Made by a program: the position numbers and the translations under genes
The notes under the pieces: generated by a model
Databases searched by the model: none
The model's input: the letters and a program-made list of their open reading frames with translations, nothing else
What the model was told of the DNA's origin: nothing
Source: Apis mellifera
Lineage: Eukaryota; Arthropoda; Insecta; Hymenoptera; Apidae
DNA length: 64,000 bases
Assembly: GCF_003254395.2 (NCBI RefSeq)
Contig: NC_037652.1
Span: forward strand, 7,298,001 to 7,362,000
Direction of reading: 5' to 3'
Shown here: piece by piece, positions 25,261 through 36,881 of the stretch
Numbering within the stretch: the first letter of the stretch is position 1
Layout: every line of letters starts with the position of its first letter

Positions 25261-28200
25261 ATTCGCCTATCGGAATCTGCCAACTTATCCTGTCTTCCAT
25301 CCTCCCGAAAATTCCCTAGAAGCCCTTTAACCGCAAACGAGAAATAACTAACTGTACTAATTTAATCGGCTTTGAGAACGTTCGAGCAAATCGATTTGCG
25401 TGAAAATTTGTCGAATCATCGTGTTCTTGTTATTAATGGAATTTTCTAGATAAGTTTTTAGAAAACGTGAATTTTCAACTTGACATTTTGACATAGATAC
25501 GTGTTTTTCTAATTATTCGCGAACGATAGATTAATAATTATTGCGATAATTTGATTTTTATTGAGTTATCGATTGTATTTTATTAGAAGGATTCTATATA
25601 CGTGAATTTTCGATCAACTCCTCATTCTTTTCAACGATATACATCCAATTTTAAAATTATTTAAATCCCGTGTACGTAATATTTTATACTTTATTCACAA
25701 GTCTGATGAGAATAAAGTACAATAACGGATCGTAAAATGAATTTATCATGGTAGTTCGATAAGAATTATACTTCTTACAGATACCTTACCAGTATTGCCA
25801 ACGACGATATTGAAAAAATCGATTGAACCTTTTAATTACCGGAATTAATCAACTTTCTGATTTTAATATCAAAAATGAATATTATTCGGTTTGCGAGCTA
25901 TTGATTACTGCCTTCGGGCTTTTCATAAAAATGATGTAAAATTTCCCGAACGAGAAAAATTTGCAATTCGAATTTTTCTTCTAAAATTTTTTTTTTCCTC
26001 TCTTTTAGAAATGACTCTCCTTTTTTTCGTTCTTTTACCAACGAATCATATCACGAAGAAAGAAAAAAGAGACGCGGGGAAAAAAATCCACCAGATTGAA
26101 GATAAAAAAAAAAATATATAAATAAATAAATCGACGTTATTTCAGTTTGCAAAGAGGATTCGAGATATTTTCACGCGTAAATTATTTTCATTTTGTATAA
26201 TATTTTTAATTTAGCTCTCATTTTTCCTCTCCTCTCCGCGTTATCCCGATAACACGTACACACACACTCACTCTCGATTATTCACACGGATCGACCGATA
26301 CCGATAAACACGCTCGAATGCCACACATTTGTTAATAAATGCGAGGGTGAGAAAATTGATCGAGCCCCGTTATCATTGCGTGCATTGCGAAACGCCATTG
26401 GAAATATCAAGGTTTCCACCGTGAATTCGATGGATTTTTTCATTGAAAAAGCTCAGTCTCGCCGATCCAGTTTCCCTCAAAGCTGCCAAGTTTAAATTAA
26501 ACAAAGCGTAATTAATTGTCACGAATTAAAATCTCCCTAGTATCCCGCGTTACACAACTTTCGTAAAATTACACGTACATTTTTTCTTCTCGTCGAAAAA
26601 AAAAAAAAAACATTGACTTATCATCGATACTTTCGAAGTCGTATATTAAAAATTTGTCTCGAAAAAAGAAATTTTTCACTCCGGCAGCCTGAAATTTTTA
26701 TTATGAATTAAATTGCAAGCTTGCTTAAATTTTCTCTACGTCGTTTTTTTATCGAAGAAGGCGGAATTAAAATTAGAGAGAACTCGATATAATTGGCGTG
26801 CCCCACCAAAGTCCCAAAGTTTCATAAAATTTAAATATCCAGAAAAAAAGAAAGAAAAGAAAAAAAAATAGAAAATTCTCCATCAAAAGTTTCACTCCCA
26901 CTCGCGACATTATCGATAGATGGTATTACATCGTATCGTACGTATAATATATATAATGGATGTAATATCAAATGAAAAATCCATTTAATCTTCGAATCAA
27001 TGGCGAAAGATCGAAGGAAGGAGGAATTCGTATTCGAAAAAGAAAAAAGGATATTCGTCGACTGATCGGATGATAAAATACAGGCGAGAAAGAAAACAAG
27101 GGGATTAATGGAAAGAGGAGAGGGGGGGGGAGAGGTATAAACGAGAGAGAGTCGAATTACGGAAGGATAAATTTATCGAGGGAGTGGCGTACAGATTAAA
27201 CTTTGATTAAACGTGAAACGAAAGAAAGTTGGCGCGAATGAGGGAAAGGGTGAAAACGTTAATCATGGAGAATTTAAATGTCCCGCGAACCTCGATTATC
27301 TCAAAGAATCGATCCCTCTTTTTTTGAGAGAAATAAAAAGAAAAGAATATACGCGTCACGATTACCATAAAAATGGCGAAGTTCACTTGTATATTTTTCA
27401 CAAAGCTGGCTTTTTTCCTTTTTTCTTTTTTTTTTTTTTTAACAATGACACTCCGTGCTGGATGGTTCTGAACGATGACAAATTGTCGTGAACGAATTGT
27501 CGCGTCAAAAATTTTGTCTAGTTCGCTTTTTGCCGATTCGTGTATTCATGTTGCACAAACAGTTTTATGATGAATAAAAATTTTTACATTGTTCGCTTTA
27601 TTAAACCCTTGAAATAGCCCTCGAAATTTTCTTGTCATTTAAAAAAAAGGAAATATCGAACGTGAGAGTATTTGAGAACAATTTTGAATAATCCGATTCA
27701 AAGGATTAGTAACTCGATCGCTGGCATAAAGGCTGTTTTAGTTCGTTAATAAATTTCGTTGACAAAGCTGGAACGAGAGTTTTTTGAAATGTATACTCCA
27801 AAGACTAATATTTTTGGGACACCGTGTAAATTAAATTCTTCCAAATTTTGAAGTTTACGCCAATGGAAAAATTTTGAATGACATCAAGATAGAAAACGAT
27901 TATATTATTTTATCTTTCTTGGACGTTGAAAAAAGTTTCAAAAACCAAAATATTTGAAGGAGACTCGTTACGCATCGATGAAAAACAAAAAGATATGTTA
28001 TAGCATTTAAATATCACTGAAATTTTTTTTTGTAATTTTATTATCCAATGTTGCCAGCAACATCGCTATTTCATAATTATATATATATATTTATTTGTTT
28101 TTCTTCGAATGTTTCGTAAACAATTACACGTATAATTAAATATATTCATTCAACTAAATCCGTGCATTTTATTTATCGTTTTCACTTGCCCAGTCAACGA

Positions 28201-29148
28201 GAAGATTTTCACATTTTTTACTCCCTTTGAAAAATTCGCGCCTACGGCGTGATAGAAAGCATACACCGTTTCGTTTTAAATTTCATATATGCCTCGTATT
28301 CGATTCGATCGAATTGGAATTCGAAGGAAGGGAAGATCATTCCTTCTACCTTTGAAACGCTTCCAATGTAATAAAACGTTGTTTCGTACGCTTCCAACGA
28401 TTTCCATGCACGACCCTATTTCCTAACTCTTACATTCGATTACTAAAAATTCCCCCCCTCCCATGTAATTCTCGTACCGATCGTTTCTAATTCCATTTCT
28501 CGATAATAGAATTCTAAAAATCTCGAAAATATGTGTAGAGCTTCGAATATCGGGTAAATGTAAATGTAAATGAGGTTAAAATTAAAATTCGAGTGGATTT
28601 GAAAATGATTGGAAGATGATAGAATTCTAAAAAAAAAAAAAAGAAGAAAAATCGGAATCGATATCGATTATATTATAACGTAATTCGCGATAGATTCGTA
28701 AAAATGATTTTTTTTTTTTTAAGAAGATAAATGAAAATTAAATTTATTAATTTCAATGAATGGGATAAATCGTGTATATGATATTATATCGTGAAACGCA
28801 ATCGAATTTTCCGCTTTGCAAAATATACACACGGTGGAGAGGATATATTGGGCGGAGACAAGTCAAAGTAGATGGCAATTATTTACTCGAACGACTCTTC
28901 TCCGTCAATGAGTTACGGTCGGCTGACTATACTCGGCGATATCTACTGCGAGAGTAGACGGGCTCCGTATGCAATCAGACCCTCTCTTATTACGCGACTC
29001 GCGAATTGCGCGCCCCCCTTTCCTCGCTTTGCGCACGCTCGCATGCCACGATTCAGAAAATGCGTGTATCGAGATTCGAAGCAATTTTCGTGCTCGAGAA
29101 ATTTATCACGATTTATAATCCCATTTAAATCGAAAAAAAACGTTAAAA
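25261..29148. other. Gene-less AT-rich stretch
   Basis: AT-rich with several A/T homopolymers (26597-26610, 27420-27440, 28629-28642) and GA-rich sequence at 27090-27150. Near 27810-27827 the sequence TTTTTGGGACACCGTGTA resembles the outer end of some insect inverted-repeat transposons, but no partner end was found. 28850-29110 is richer in G+C and carries a 101-codon plus-strand frame without a recognisable domain. Confidence 0.5.
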
Positions 29149-29229
29149 TAATTTTTTGTAAACCGTGCTTCTGCTAGGGATATAGAAAGTCTAGTTTATT
29201 TTTCTCCCTAACGAAATTGCTAGAGAATT
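29149..29229. repeat. Direct repeat, left copy beside the mini-mariner
   Basis: ATAATTTTTTGTAAACCGTG and the following 60 bases (GGATATAGAAAGTCTAG, TTATTTTTCTCCCTAACG) match the right copy at 29509-29593 with a few substitutions. The mini-mariner lies between the copies. Confidence 0.85.
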
Positions 29230-29247
29230 AGATCGAACGTTAAAATA

Positions 29248-29507
29248 TTGGGTTGGCAACTAAGTAATTGCGGATTTCACTCATAGATGGCTTCAGTTAT
29301 AGATGATATCAAATCGTACCTGATTCAGTTTTTTGCTAATAAAAACCACAAGTTTTACGAACGTGGGATTATGATGCTGCCTGAAAGATGGCAAAAGGTC
29401 ATTGATCAAAATGGGCAATATATTATAGAATAAAGTTATTTAGTTCCATGAAAAAATTGTCTTTGATTTTCTAAAAAAAATCCGCAATTACTTAGTTGTC
29501 AACTCTA
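29248..29507 (+). mobile_element. Mini-mariner (internally deleted mariner, 260 bp)
   Basis: The 5' terminal repeat starts TTGGGTTGGCAACTAAGTAA at 29248. The 3' terminal repeat (29481-29507) matches it in 24 of 27 positions when reversed. The element is flanked by TA on both sides (29246-29247 and 29508-29509), the target duplication used by mariner elements. At 260 bp it is far shorter than a complete mariner of about 1.2-1.3 kb, so most of the transposase is deleted. It would depend on a full-length relative for movement. Confidence 0.93.
29287..29433 (+). pseudogene. Truncated mariner transposase, C-terminal remnant (48 codons)
   Basis: An intact frame from ATG at 29287 to TAA at 29431-29433 encodes 48 residues. 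From about residue 17 onward it carries the conserved mariner C-terminus (FFANKNHKFYERGI, LPERWQKVIDQNGQYII). The catalytic aspartates and the DNA-binding domain are absent, so it cannot be an active transposase. The first 16 or so residues probably come from the deletion junction. Whether the short frame is translated is unknown. Confidence 0.85.
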
Positions 29508-29508
29508 T

Positions 29509-29593
29509 AATTTTTTGTGAACCGTGCTCGTGCTAGAGATATAGAAAGTCCAGTTTATTTTTCTTCCTAACGAAATTACTAGACTAGAGAATT
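29509..29593. repeat. Direct repeat, right copy beside the mini-mariner
   Basis: Second copy of the sequence at 29149-29229 (ATAATTTTTTGTGAACCGTG, then GAGATATAGAAAGTCCAG), starting two bases after the transposon end. It is far too long to be a mariner target-site duplication, so it is a separate duplication. Confidence 0.85.
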
Positions 29594-32190
29594 TAAAGAA
29601 ATGGTGTAAATAAAAAGAGGACATTTCTCGCGAGGTTAGCTTTGCCAACTCGTGGTAGTAATTTCCGTTGTTGCCGTATCCTCGCCTCGAGACGAGAATC
29701 TCAGATTCGGTGTCGAGAAAAATAAGGATAAAACGATCTCATCGAGATATATATAGGAAACGTTGATAACGTTTATTTGCACTTCCACTTCCCAAAACTG
29801 AAAACTTCGAATATAAACCCAATTTTCAATTTCTATCTACTCTATTCCATCCTTAACCTTAACCCCGTTCGTTCCAACCATCTCAATTTCGAAATCCATT
29901 CCAAATATTGTTTCCGTTACGATACCCCCTTAACGTTTATCCACATTGGATTGATTAAATCCAACGAGTACGAAGAGATAAAAGCGATATTCGAGATTAA
30001 ACAGAGATCGACCTTCCTGTTATCCCTTACAGATATATATCCAATTTTTCTCAAAGAATTTCTAAAGATTTTAAAAAAAAAAAGAAGAAAACATTGCCCC
30101 TCGAGGGATATCCTTGTCAAAAATTCAAGGACAATGGGTCCAAGTTTATCAGAGGCATTTGATAGATCGCGATATAAACCGGCTCTCCCTTTTGTCGGAG
30201 AAATAAAGGAGAGGAGGAGGCTCTCTCGATTCGGCTCTCTTTAGAATTTTAGGACGCGACCAGGATTAAAGCGAGATAAGTTAAGCCGGCGAAACGGCAT
30301 GGGCAGAGGGTTTAAATTAGTAGCGGGGAAATTCAAGGAGTGACGGGCGGCCAGATAAGGGATTTCCATCGTATATACCTTACCTTACGGTCATAATACG
30401 CGAAATGGGCCAAGTATGCCTGGATAAACTGATTATCCGTATCGCGCTGTATCTTTTGAAAAAAATGTGGCTTATGGAGGGGGGGGAGAACGTAACAGAA
30501 GAAAGTCACTAGAGAAAGTTCCCTAGTGAATTTCCTTCCCTTTTTTTCTTTTCCATCGAAATCGAATACGAATTTTACGAATTTTTGTTTCGTTCAAGAT
30601 TTAAAATTTTTCGAATAATTCGTTCGAATCAATAATGAAAAATTCTGTTAATGCACAATTTAACCAAATTTGGAAAGAATATCTCGAATAATTTCTTAAG
30701 TAATTCTTATGGAAATTATTGGCGAAAGTGTACCTTTTTCAGAGATTGCGTCTATAATTACGATAGATTGCGACCAAAATACAAAATGGATACCTCTTGG
30801 CGATCAGATTACAGGGGAGCACGATAAAGTCAACAAAGTTTTCGAGTTACGACTGTCACAACTTGTGAAATTTACGGGATGGACTATTTTCCACCCTAAT
30901 AATAAATTAACCGATCTTGATACGATAGAAAATAATTTAAATGAGAAAAAGAAGAAGAAGAAAATGAGAAATAAAAAAACTTACGATTGAAATTTATTAT
31001 TCGTTATCGCCTCGATCTTGACGCGTTCCTCTCGCATCGATCGAGAGAAGAACAAACACGCCAATGATAGAACAGTGGCTTTTCCTTCGTCCTTCGTCTA
31101 ACCGCGGTTATTTATCACGTCGCGATATCACGACGAGGCGAGTTCAAAAAATTGGAAGAGGAGGAGAAGGCAAGTGTCTCGCGTGACGAACGATTCTCCA
31201 AAGGATTCCTATCTTGGACGGATAAGAATCCAGTGTTGGAAACTGCATATCGGCTTTCCGTCAGTGGTTCTCAATTCGCATTCTTCTTCGTGCAACAGGT
31301 CCTTTCTTTCTCCCTTTTCGTCGTCTCTCACTTACTCTTCGTAAATAATAATTCGAAGAACAAGGGAAATTTATGGAGAGAAAGCTTCCAAGAAAATTCC
31401 TTTTTAAATATTCGAGAAACTATATACATGGAATAAGAAAATCTTTTCATTCTTTTTTCTCGATTCTTACCCCTCCCCTTCCTTCTGGACGTAATCTTGT
31501 GGAAATACTTGCCCTCCCCCCTTAATCCTGCCGTAATTCGTTTCACTTGGGAATATTTTCGTCGAACGAGAATTTCATTGAATCTTGCGCGATCGTTTTA
31601 TTAAGAATTGAACGAGAATAGAAGTTTTTTTTTAAATAGTCGACCCAATGCCCCAATTCTCCCTTCTAGATTTTTCCACTCGATCTTTTATTCGAGTTGT
31701 AAAATTTTTCGAAAAGTGCAAACTTCTTCAAGGAATATATATATATTTATTTTTCTCTTCTTCGACAAGGGTCACTAGTTCAGTTGCGTTGTACAACGGA
31801 AACGATTCGTTAACTGCGATATCGACAATTCACCCCCCGTCACCTTAATCTCGATTTATCGTCCAATTTATCGTTTAAAAGGTTCGTTAAACCGGGCCTT
31901 TCATCGCTAATCGATCGTGTCCCTTCCTCCAACCTGTTTTTCTTTTCAATTCGAGCGGCGACCAACAGTTTCCATCACCGGTTTTAGATCTCGCGAAATA
32001 ACGCGATGAGAATGGAAACGGTTATTTCGCGTATCCTTGTTCCACGAGGAACAATTGAATAAGCGGAAGGTATTATAATTAGAACGGAGTTCGAATCGAG
32101 CTTTCGTTCGAATTTTCGGTTAATTGGAAAGAAAAAGATGGTTTCGGTACGAATTCATGTCCTTCATTTTCTCGTCGTCTTCTCTCTTTC
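29594..32190. other. Gene-less stretch with mixed composition
   Basis: Contains a 155-codon frame at 29777-30244 and a 93-codon frame at 30709-30990, both plus strand. The second reads PLGDQITGEHDKVNKVFE and TGWTIFHPNNKLTDLDTI before a lysine run, and a TTTTTCAG at about 30736 could act as a splice acceptor. Neither belongs to a family that I recognise. There is a G-run at 30480-30487. Pyrimidine-rich sequence begins near 32160. Confidence 0.4.
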
Positions 32191-33880
32191 TTTTTTCTTC
32201 TTTTCTTTAAGGATAGATATTTCTCAAGAAGGAAGAATCGAGTTCGATTTGAATTTTCTCGTCTTCCTTTCTTTTTCTTTTTTCTTTTTTTTTGAAAAAG
32301 AAATTTTCTTGTTTTTTCCCCTTTTTCTTTTTCTTTTTTTCGAAAAAGAAATTTTTTCACAAAGAATCGAGTTTGATTTGAATTTTCTCTTCCCTTCCTT
32401 TTTCTTTTTTCTTTTTTTTCGAAAAAGAAATTTTCTTGTTTTTCTCCCTTTTTCTTTTTCTTTTTTTCGAAAAAGAAATTTTTTCACAAGGAAGAATCGA
32501 GTTTGATTTGAATTTTCTCTTCCCTTCCTTTTTCTTTTTTCTTTTTTTTCGAAAAAGAAATTTTCTTGTCTTTCCTTCTTTTTCTTTTTCTTTTTTTCGA
32601 AAAAGAAATTTCTTCACAAGGAAGAATCGAGTTTGATTTGAATTTTCATTTTCTCGTCTTCTTCCCTTTCTGTTTTCTTTTTTTCTTTTTTTGAAAAAGA
32701 AATTTCTTCATAAGGAAGTATCGAGTTCGGTTTGAATTTTCTCGTCTTCCCCTCTTTTTCTTTTTTTTAAAAAAGAAATTTCTCCATAAGAAGAATTCGA
32801 ATTCGATTTGAATTTTCTTTTTTTCATCTTCCTCCTTTTTCTTTTTTTTTTTTTCGAAAAAGAAATTTCTTCATAAAAATTTATTAAGAATCGAGTTTGG
32901 TTTGAATTTCGATTTAAAAAAAAATTCGATAATGCGAATTCGAATTTTATATGACGGATCCATTTTTCATTTTTGTCTCCCATTCTTTTTTTCTTTTTTT
33001 CGAAATAGAAACTTCTCCATAAAAAGGAATCAAATTTGATTTGAAATTTCCTTTTCTCGTTTTCCTCCTTTTTCTTTTTCTTTTTTTTTTATTCAAAAAA
33101 GAAATTTCTTTATAAAAAGAAATCGAGTTTTGTTTGAATTTTCACTTCCTCTCTCCCCCTTCCTTTTTCTTTTATTCGAAAAAGAAATTTCTCCATAAGA
33201 AATTTATTAAGAATCGAATTTAGTTTCAATTTCGATTTAAGTTTCGATTTAAGAAAAGTATTCGATTCGAATGCGAATTCGAATTTTATATAATCGATCC
33301 ACCTTTCATTTTTTCCCCACCCTTTTTCTCTTTTCTCTCCATAACAAATTTCTCCAAGAAGGAAGGAATTGAGTTTGGTTTGAATTTTCTTGTTTTTCCC
33401 CCTTTCTTTTTTCTTTTTCTTTTTTTTGAAAAAGAAATTTCTCCATAAAAAGGAATCAAGTTTGGTTTGAAATTTTCTTTTCTTTTTTTTGAAAAAGAAA
33501 TTTCTCCATAAGAAGGAATCGAGTTTGATTTGAATTTTCATTTTCTCGTCTTTCTCTCTTTCCCTTTTCTTCTTTCGAAAAAGAAATTTATCAAGAATCG
33601 AATTTAGTTTCAATTTCGATTTAAAAAAACTATTCGATTCGAATACGAATTCGAATTTTACATAATCGATCCATCTTTCATTTTTTCCTCTCCCACCCTT
33701 TTTCTCTTTTCTCTCCATAACAAATTTCTCCATAAGAAAGGAATCGAGTTTGGTTCGAATTTCCATTTAAAAAAAAAAAGATTCGTTTGCTATATCCTAA
33801 TCCCCCTTCATTTTCTCCTCGCCCTCCCCCTTTTTCCTTTTTCCTTTTTCCTTTTTTCTTTTCCAAAAAGGATATTCCTC
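32190..33880. repeat. Polypyrimidine/polypurine minisatellite, 60-130 bp units
   Basis: The plus strand is almost entirely T and C. A unit containing AATCGAGTTTGATTTGAATT followed by a long CTTTTT tract and the near-palindrome TTTTTTTCGAAAAAGAAATT recurs at about 32236, 32365, 32495 and 32625 (period about 130). It then continues with shorter, more variable units to about 33880. A larger block (TTAGTTTCAATTTCGATTTA, then CGAATTCGAATTTTA and ATCGATCCA) repeats at about 33208 and 33600, with a diverged form at about 32890. Lysine-rich frames on the minus strand, up to 218 codons, and phenylalanine-rich frames on the plus strand are only this array translated. Confidence 0.9.
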
Positions 33881-35093
33881 CCCCTCCATAGAAAGAGAAA
33901 AGGAAACCTTCGGTCGATTTTATCGAAGCGAAGTAAAAAAAGATGGAGAATCGATGAAAGATATATATATATAAGTCGGAAGCTTAAGCGACTATCGGTT
34001 CGTGGACCGATACCTATCGAACGTCCATCTTTTCTAAGAGCATATACGTGTCGTGTACAAGTCTCCGTATTTTATTCATGGCGCGACAACGATGATCCAA
34101 CAATTTATACATAAATCACGCGTTTATCTTTGACACAGCGGGGAAAGAAAAAAGAGTCGATATAATACGAATTTTATGGATGGAAGTGTTTATCGAGTGA
34201 ACCTGTTTTGTATTCTCTTTTCGAACCTCGAAGGATCTCGAAAGGGCGATTAAAATTGGAGGAGAAAAAGGGAAAGTAATGTAAATTTGAAAAATTATAT
34301 GTATATATGTATGGTGGTTCGCAAGAGTGATTTTGGAACGCTAATTTACGGGACAATTCATCCAATTTGAAGGAAAGTGTTTTTGTGCGAAAAATATGAA
34401 AGTAAAAGTTTTCGACTTTCTTTTTTTCAATATATAATTTCTTGCTGCCAATTTTCTTCGCAATAACACAACGAATTCTTGCAATTTAAAATTTTGCTCT
34501 ATCTTTCAAATATTACAAAATAATATTTGAAAGAGTATTTTAAAATTTTGAAATTGTCCATCTCATCTCCTTGAATTTTAATAAAAAAAATTATTTGTTT
34601 TAATGAAAATTAATAAAAATATTTTAATAAAAAAAGTCGTTCCTTAACAATTTTAAAAGTCTAATCGTCAAATGTTAATTTAAAAAATTAAATTTAAATA
34701 ATAATTAATAATTAATAATTTTGATTGAAATATATAATAATTTTATAAGCAAAATAATAATTTTGATCCGGCCACTCACTTTTCAAATTTTCGTCGACAG
34801 AAAAAAATACATCCGTAAACAATTTTGCACTATCACTCGCGAAATCTTAAGATTGAAATTTTTACTCGAAACACGACGACACAAAATCGAACCGCTCGCG
34901 ACGACGACACGTTCCGTACTGGGTTAAGGCACGCGTCGAAATTGTAAACATTGGAAACGTTCCCACGGCGTGCGTCTATTACGGGAAATTTTACGTCGAT
35001 ATATTTATTTTGATTCTCGACTCTCTCTGTGCCGAATTACAACGATCGAATCGACGTAATATATAAATATATTATATATAAAATATAAAATTA
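33881..35093. other. Gene-less AT-rich stretch
   Basis: AT-rich, with a short (AT)n at 33962-33972 and many ATTAATAATT words at 34640-34740. No gene or RNA is visible. It ends in an A/T-only run next to the mariner at 35096. Confidence 0.6.
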
Positions 35094-35095
35094 TA

Positions 35096-36294
35096 TTAGG
35101 TCTAGCAGAAAGTTCTGTCCGTTTTTGGAATAAAACAAAACACAAATTTTTTCTTACCGCCTAAATTAACTTTGAATAATATAATTGCCATTATTATTAA
35201 TGATCTGTTGCCAGCGTGAGGGCAATTTGTATATCCCATTTTTGAAAAATGTTTCATCTTTTGATGCGAAAAATTGAACCAGTGCTCGTTCGACATCTTC
35301 TTCATTTTTGAATTTTTCGCCCGTCAAAAAATTTTGCAAGGATAAAAACAAGTGATAATCAGAGGGTGAATATAGTGGGTGCGACAGAATTTCCCAGCCT
35401 ACTTGTGCAATTTTTTGACGAGTCCCTAAAGCAGCGTTATCGTGATGCAGTATCATGTCCTTCCTATTCAACATTGCCGGTCTCTTTTTTGGATCGCTGT
35501 CTTTAAATTATCCAGTTGCTGACAATACTTCTCCGAATTGAGCTTTTCATTTGGTTTTAAAAGTAATGTATTGGTCCTCGAATGCCACCATATACACAAC
35601 ATTCTCTTATTCAGAGTCAAATTTGGTTTAGAGGTGGAAGGGCTAGGTTTTCAATATGCCCTTTTCCTTAATGTTGTTGCATGTAATCCACTTTTCATCC
35701 CCAGTTCAAAAAGGACTCGATTTTGTTCCGAGCAAGCAGAGATGTGCATACGACAACTCGATCGTCCAAATTTTTCTGAATTCTTAATTCATGTGGCACC
35801 CATCTTGAATACTTCCAATCCTATCTTTCGAATATGATCAGAAATGGTTTGTTGAGCTGAATTAAGCCTTTCTGCGATGTTGTTGGGAAAGGATCTTGCT
35901 CCAACATTGCCTTAACAACATCGTCGTCGATCAAAGATGGTCGTGGCTTGTCAGAAAGGTGGAAATCACCCGTTTCAAATTTTTCGTACCATCTTGTGCA
36001 TGTCCTGTCAGAAACTGTACCTTCACCAAACACTTTCGATAAATTTCTACATGCTTCCTAGCATTTCTTCCTCGTTGAAATTCGTATAAAATACAGTGGC
36101 GTAAATGAACTTTATCAGTCGCCATATGGGTATACTATCGTTTCACGCTTAAGACTAATGCGAATCAACTTTATTATAGTTTGTTTACATTAAGCGATAA
36201 AAATATAGAGCCGAACATGCAATAAAATACAAACATGTGCTTACGTGGCGAAAACGATGTCATAGATTCGGACAGAACTTTCCAGTAGACCTAA
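35096..36294 (-). mobile_element. Full-length inactive mariner element (1199 bp)
   Basis: The left end begins TTAGGTCTAGCAGAAAGTTC at 35096. The right end, reversed, begins TTAGGTCTACTGGAAAGTTC. The first 26 bases of the two ends agree at 23 positions. TA flanks both ends (35094-35095 and 36295-36296). The length is typical of a complete mariner. The transposase reads on the minus strand and is broken by frameshifts and a stop, so the copy is dead. It is more intact than the relic at 46920 and probably younger. The different terminal repeats show that the two belong to different mariner lineages. Confidence 0.95.
35166..36125 (-). pseudogene. Mariner transposase pseudogene (frameshifted)
   Basis: Reading the minus strand from ATG at 36125, the N-terminal helix-turn-helix part starts MATDKVHLRHCILYEFQRG. 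The frame shifts near 36030, after which the next frame gives GTVSDRTCTRWYEKFETGDF and a PRPSLIDDD segment. In the middle, TGDEKWI, the first catalytic aspartate motif, is kept at about 35685-35705 but is cut off from both sides by shifts or a stop. The C-terminal frame (35474-35166) holds HHDNA, the second aspartate, and SDYHLF, the third. Only 26 residues separate these two aspartates, where the mariner family has 34, so an internal deletion is likely. It also ends with the usual LPSRWQQII motif. Confidence 0.92.
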
Positions 36295-36295
36295 T

Positions 36296-36789
36296 ATAAA
36301 ATTCGATTTTTCTATATCGATAATTTTCTCACAAATTTTTATCCACGATAAATTCACGTAAATCCTTTTTTTTTTTTTTTTTACCTTCGATCACGATTTT
36401 CCGCTTATCCAACCATTAAATTTTTATTCGCCGATATTCCCGAGTAGGAGGAAGAATCGAAATCGAAATCGTAGATTCGCAGATTCCCGCCCACCAAATA
36501 TACTTATTTCTCTAATTCCATTATTGGCTCGAAAAAGCAGCCAACATTCCGACCCGGGAAGAATCCGATAAACCCACGCTTTCTCCCCTTCCTTCTCTTT
36601 GATCGATGTACGAATAATACAATTCGCTCGAGTTTCACTTAAATTTCGAATATTCGATCGAAGATCGCATCGAGTCGCGAACGAAAACAGTTAACTTAAA
36701 AAGTAAGAGTAAATTAAAACGAATGTAAAATGGAACGAGCGTCAAAGCAAATTATTACACGCTGTGGAATAATTTTAATAATAACAACA
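36296..36789. other. Gene-less AT-rich stretch
   Basis: T-run at 36367-36382, then AT-rich sequence without visible features. Confidence 0.6.
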
Positions 36790-36817
36790 ACAATAATAAT
36801 AATAATAATAATAATAA
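36790..36817. repeat. (AAT)n microsatellite
   Basis: About nine AAT triplets, preceded by an imperfect AAC/AAT run. Confidence 0.95.
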
Positions 36818-36881
36818 CGACAGGAATATATAAACGAAACAAATCCAAATTAAATGATACTCAGCCACGATTTGGGCCGCG

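Noticed and set aside
33110..33766. 218-codon lysine-rich minus-strand frame
   Set aside because: It is the polypurine strand of the minisatellite translated. The same peptide segments recur with the repeat unit.
35538..35837. 99-codon plus-strand frame
   Set aside because: It is the antisense of the mariner transposase pseudogene.
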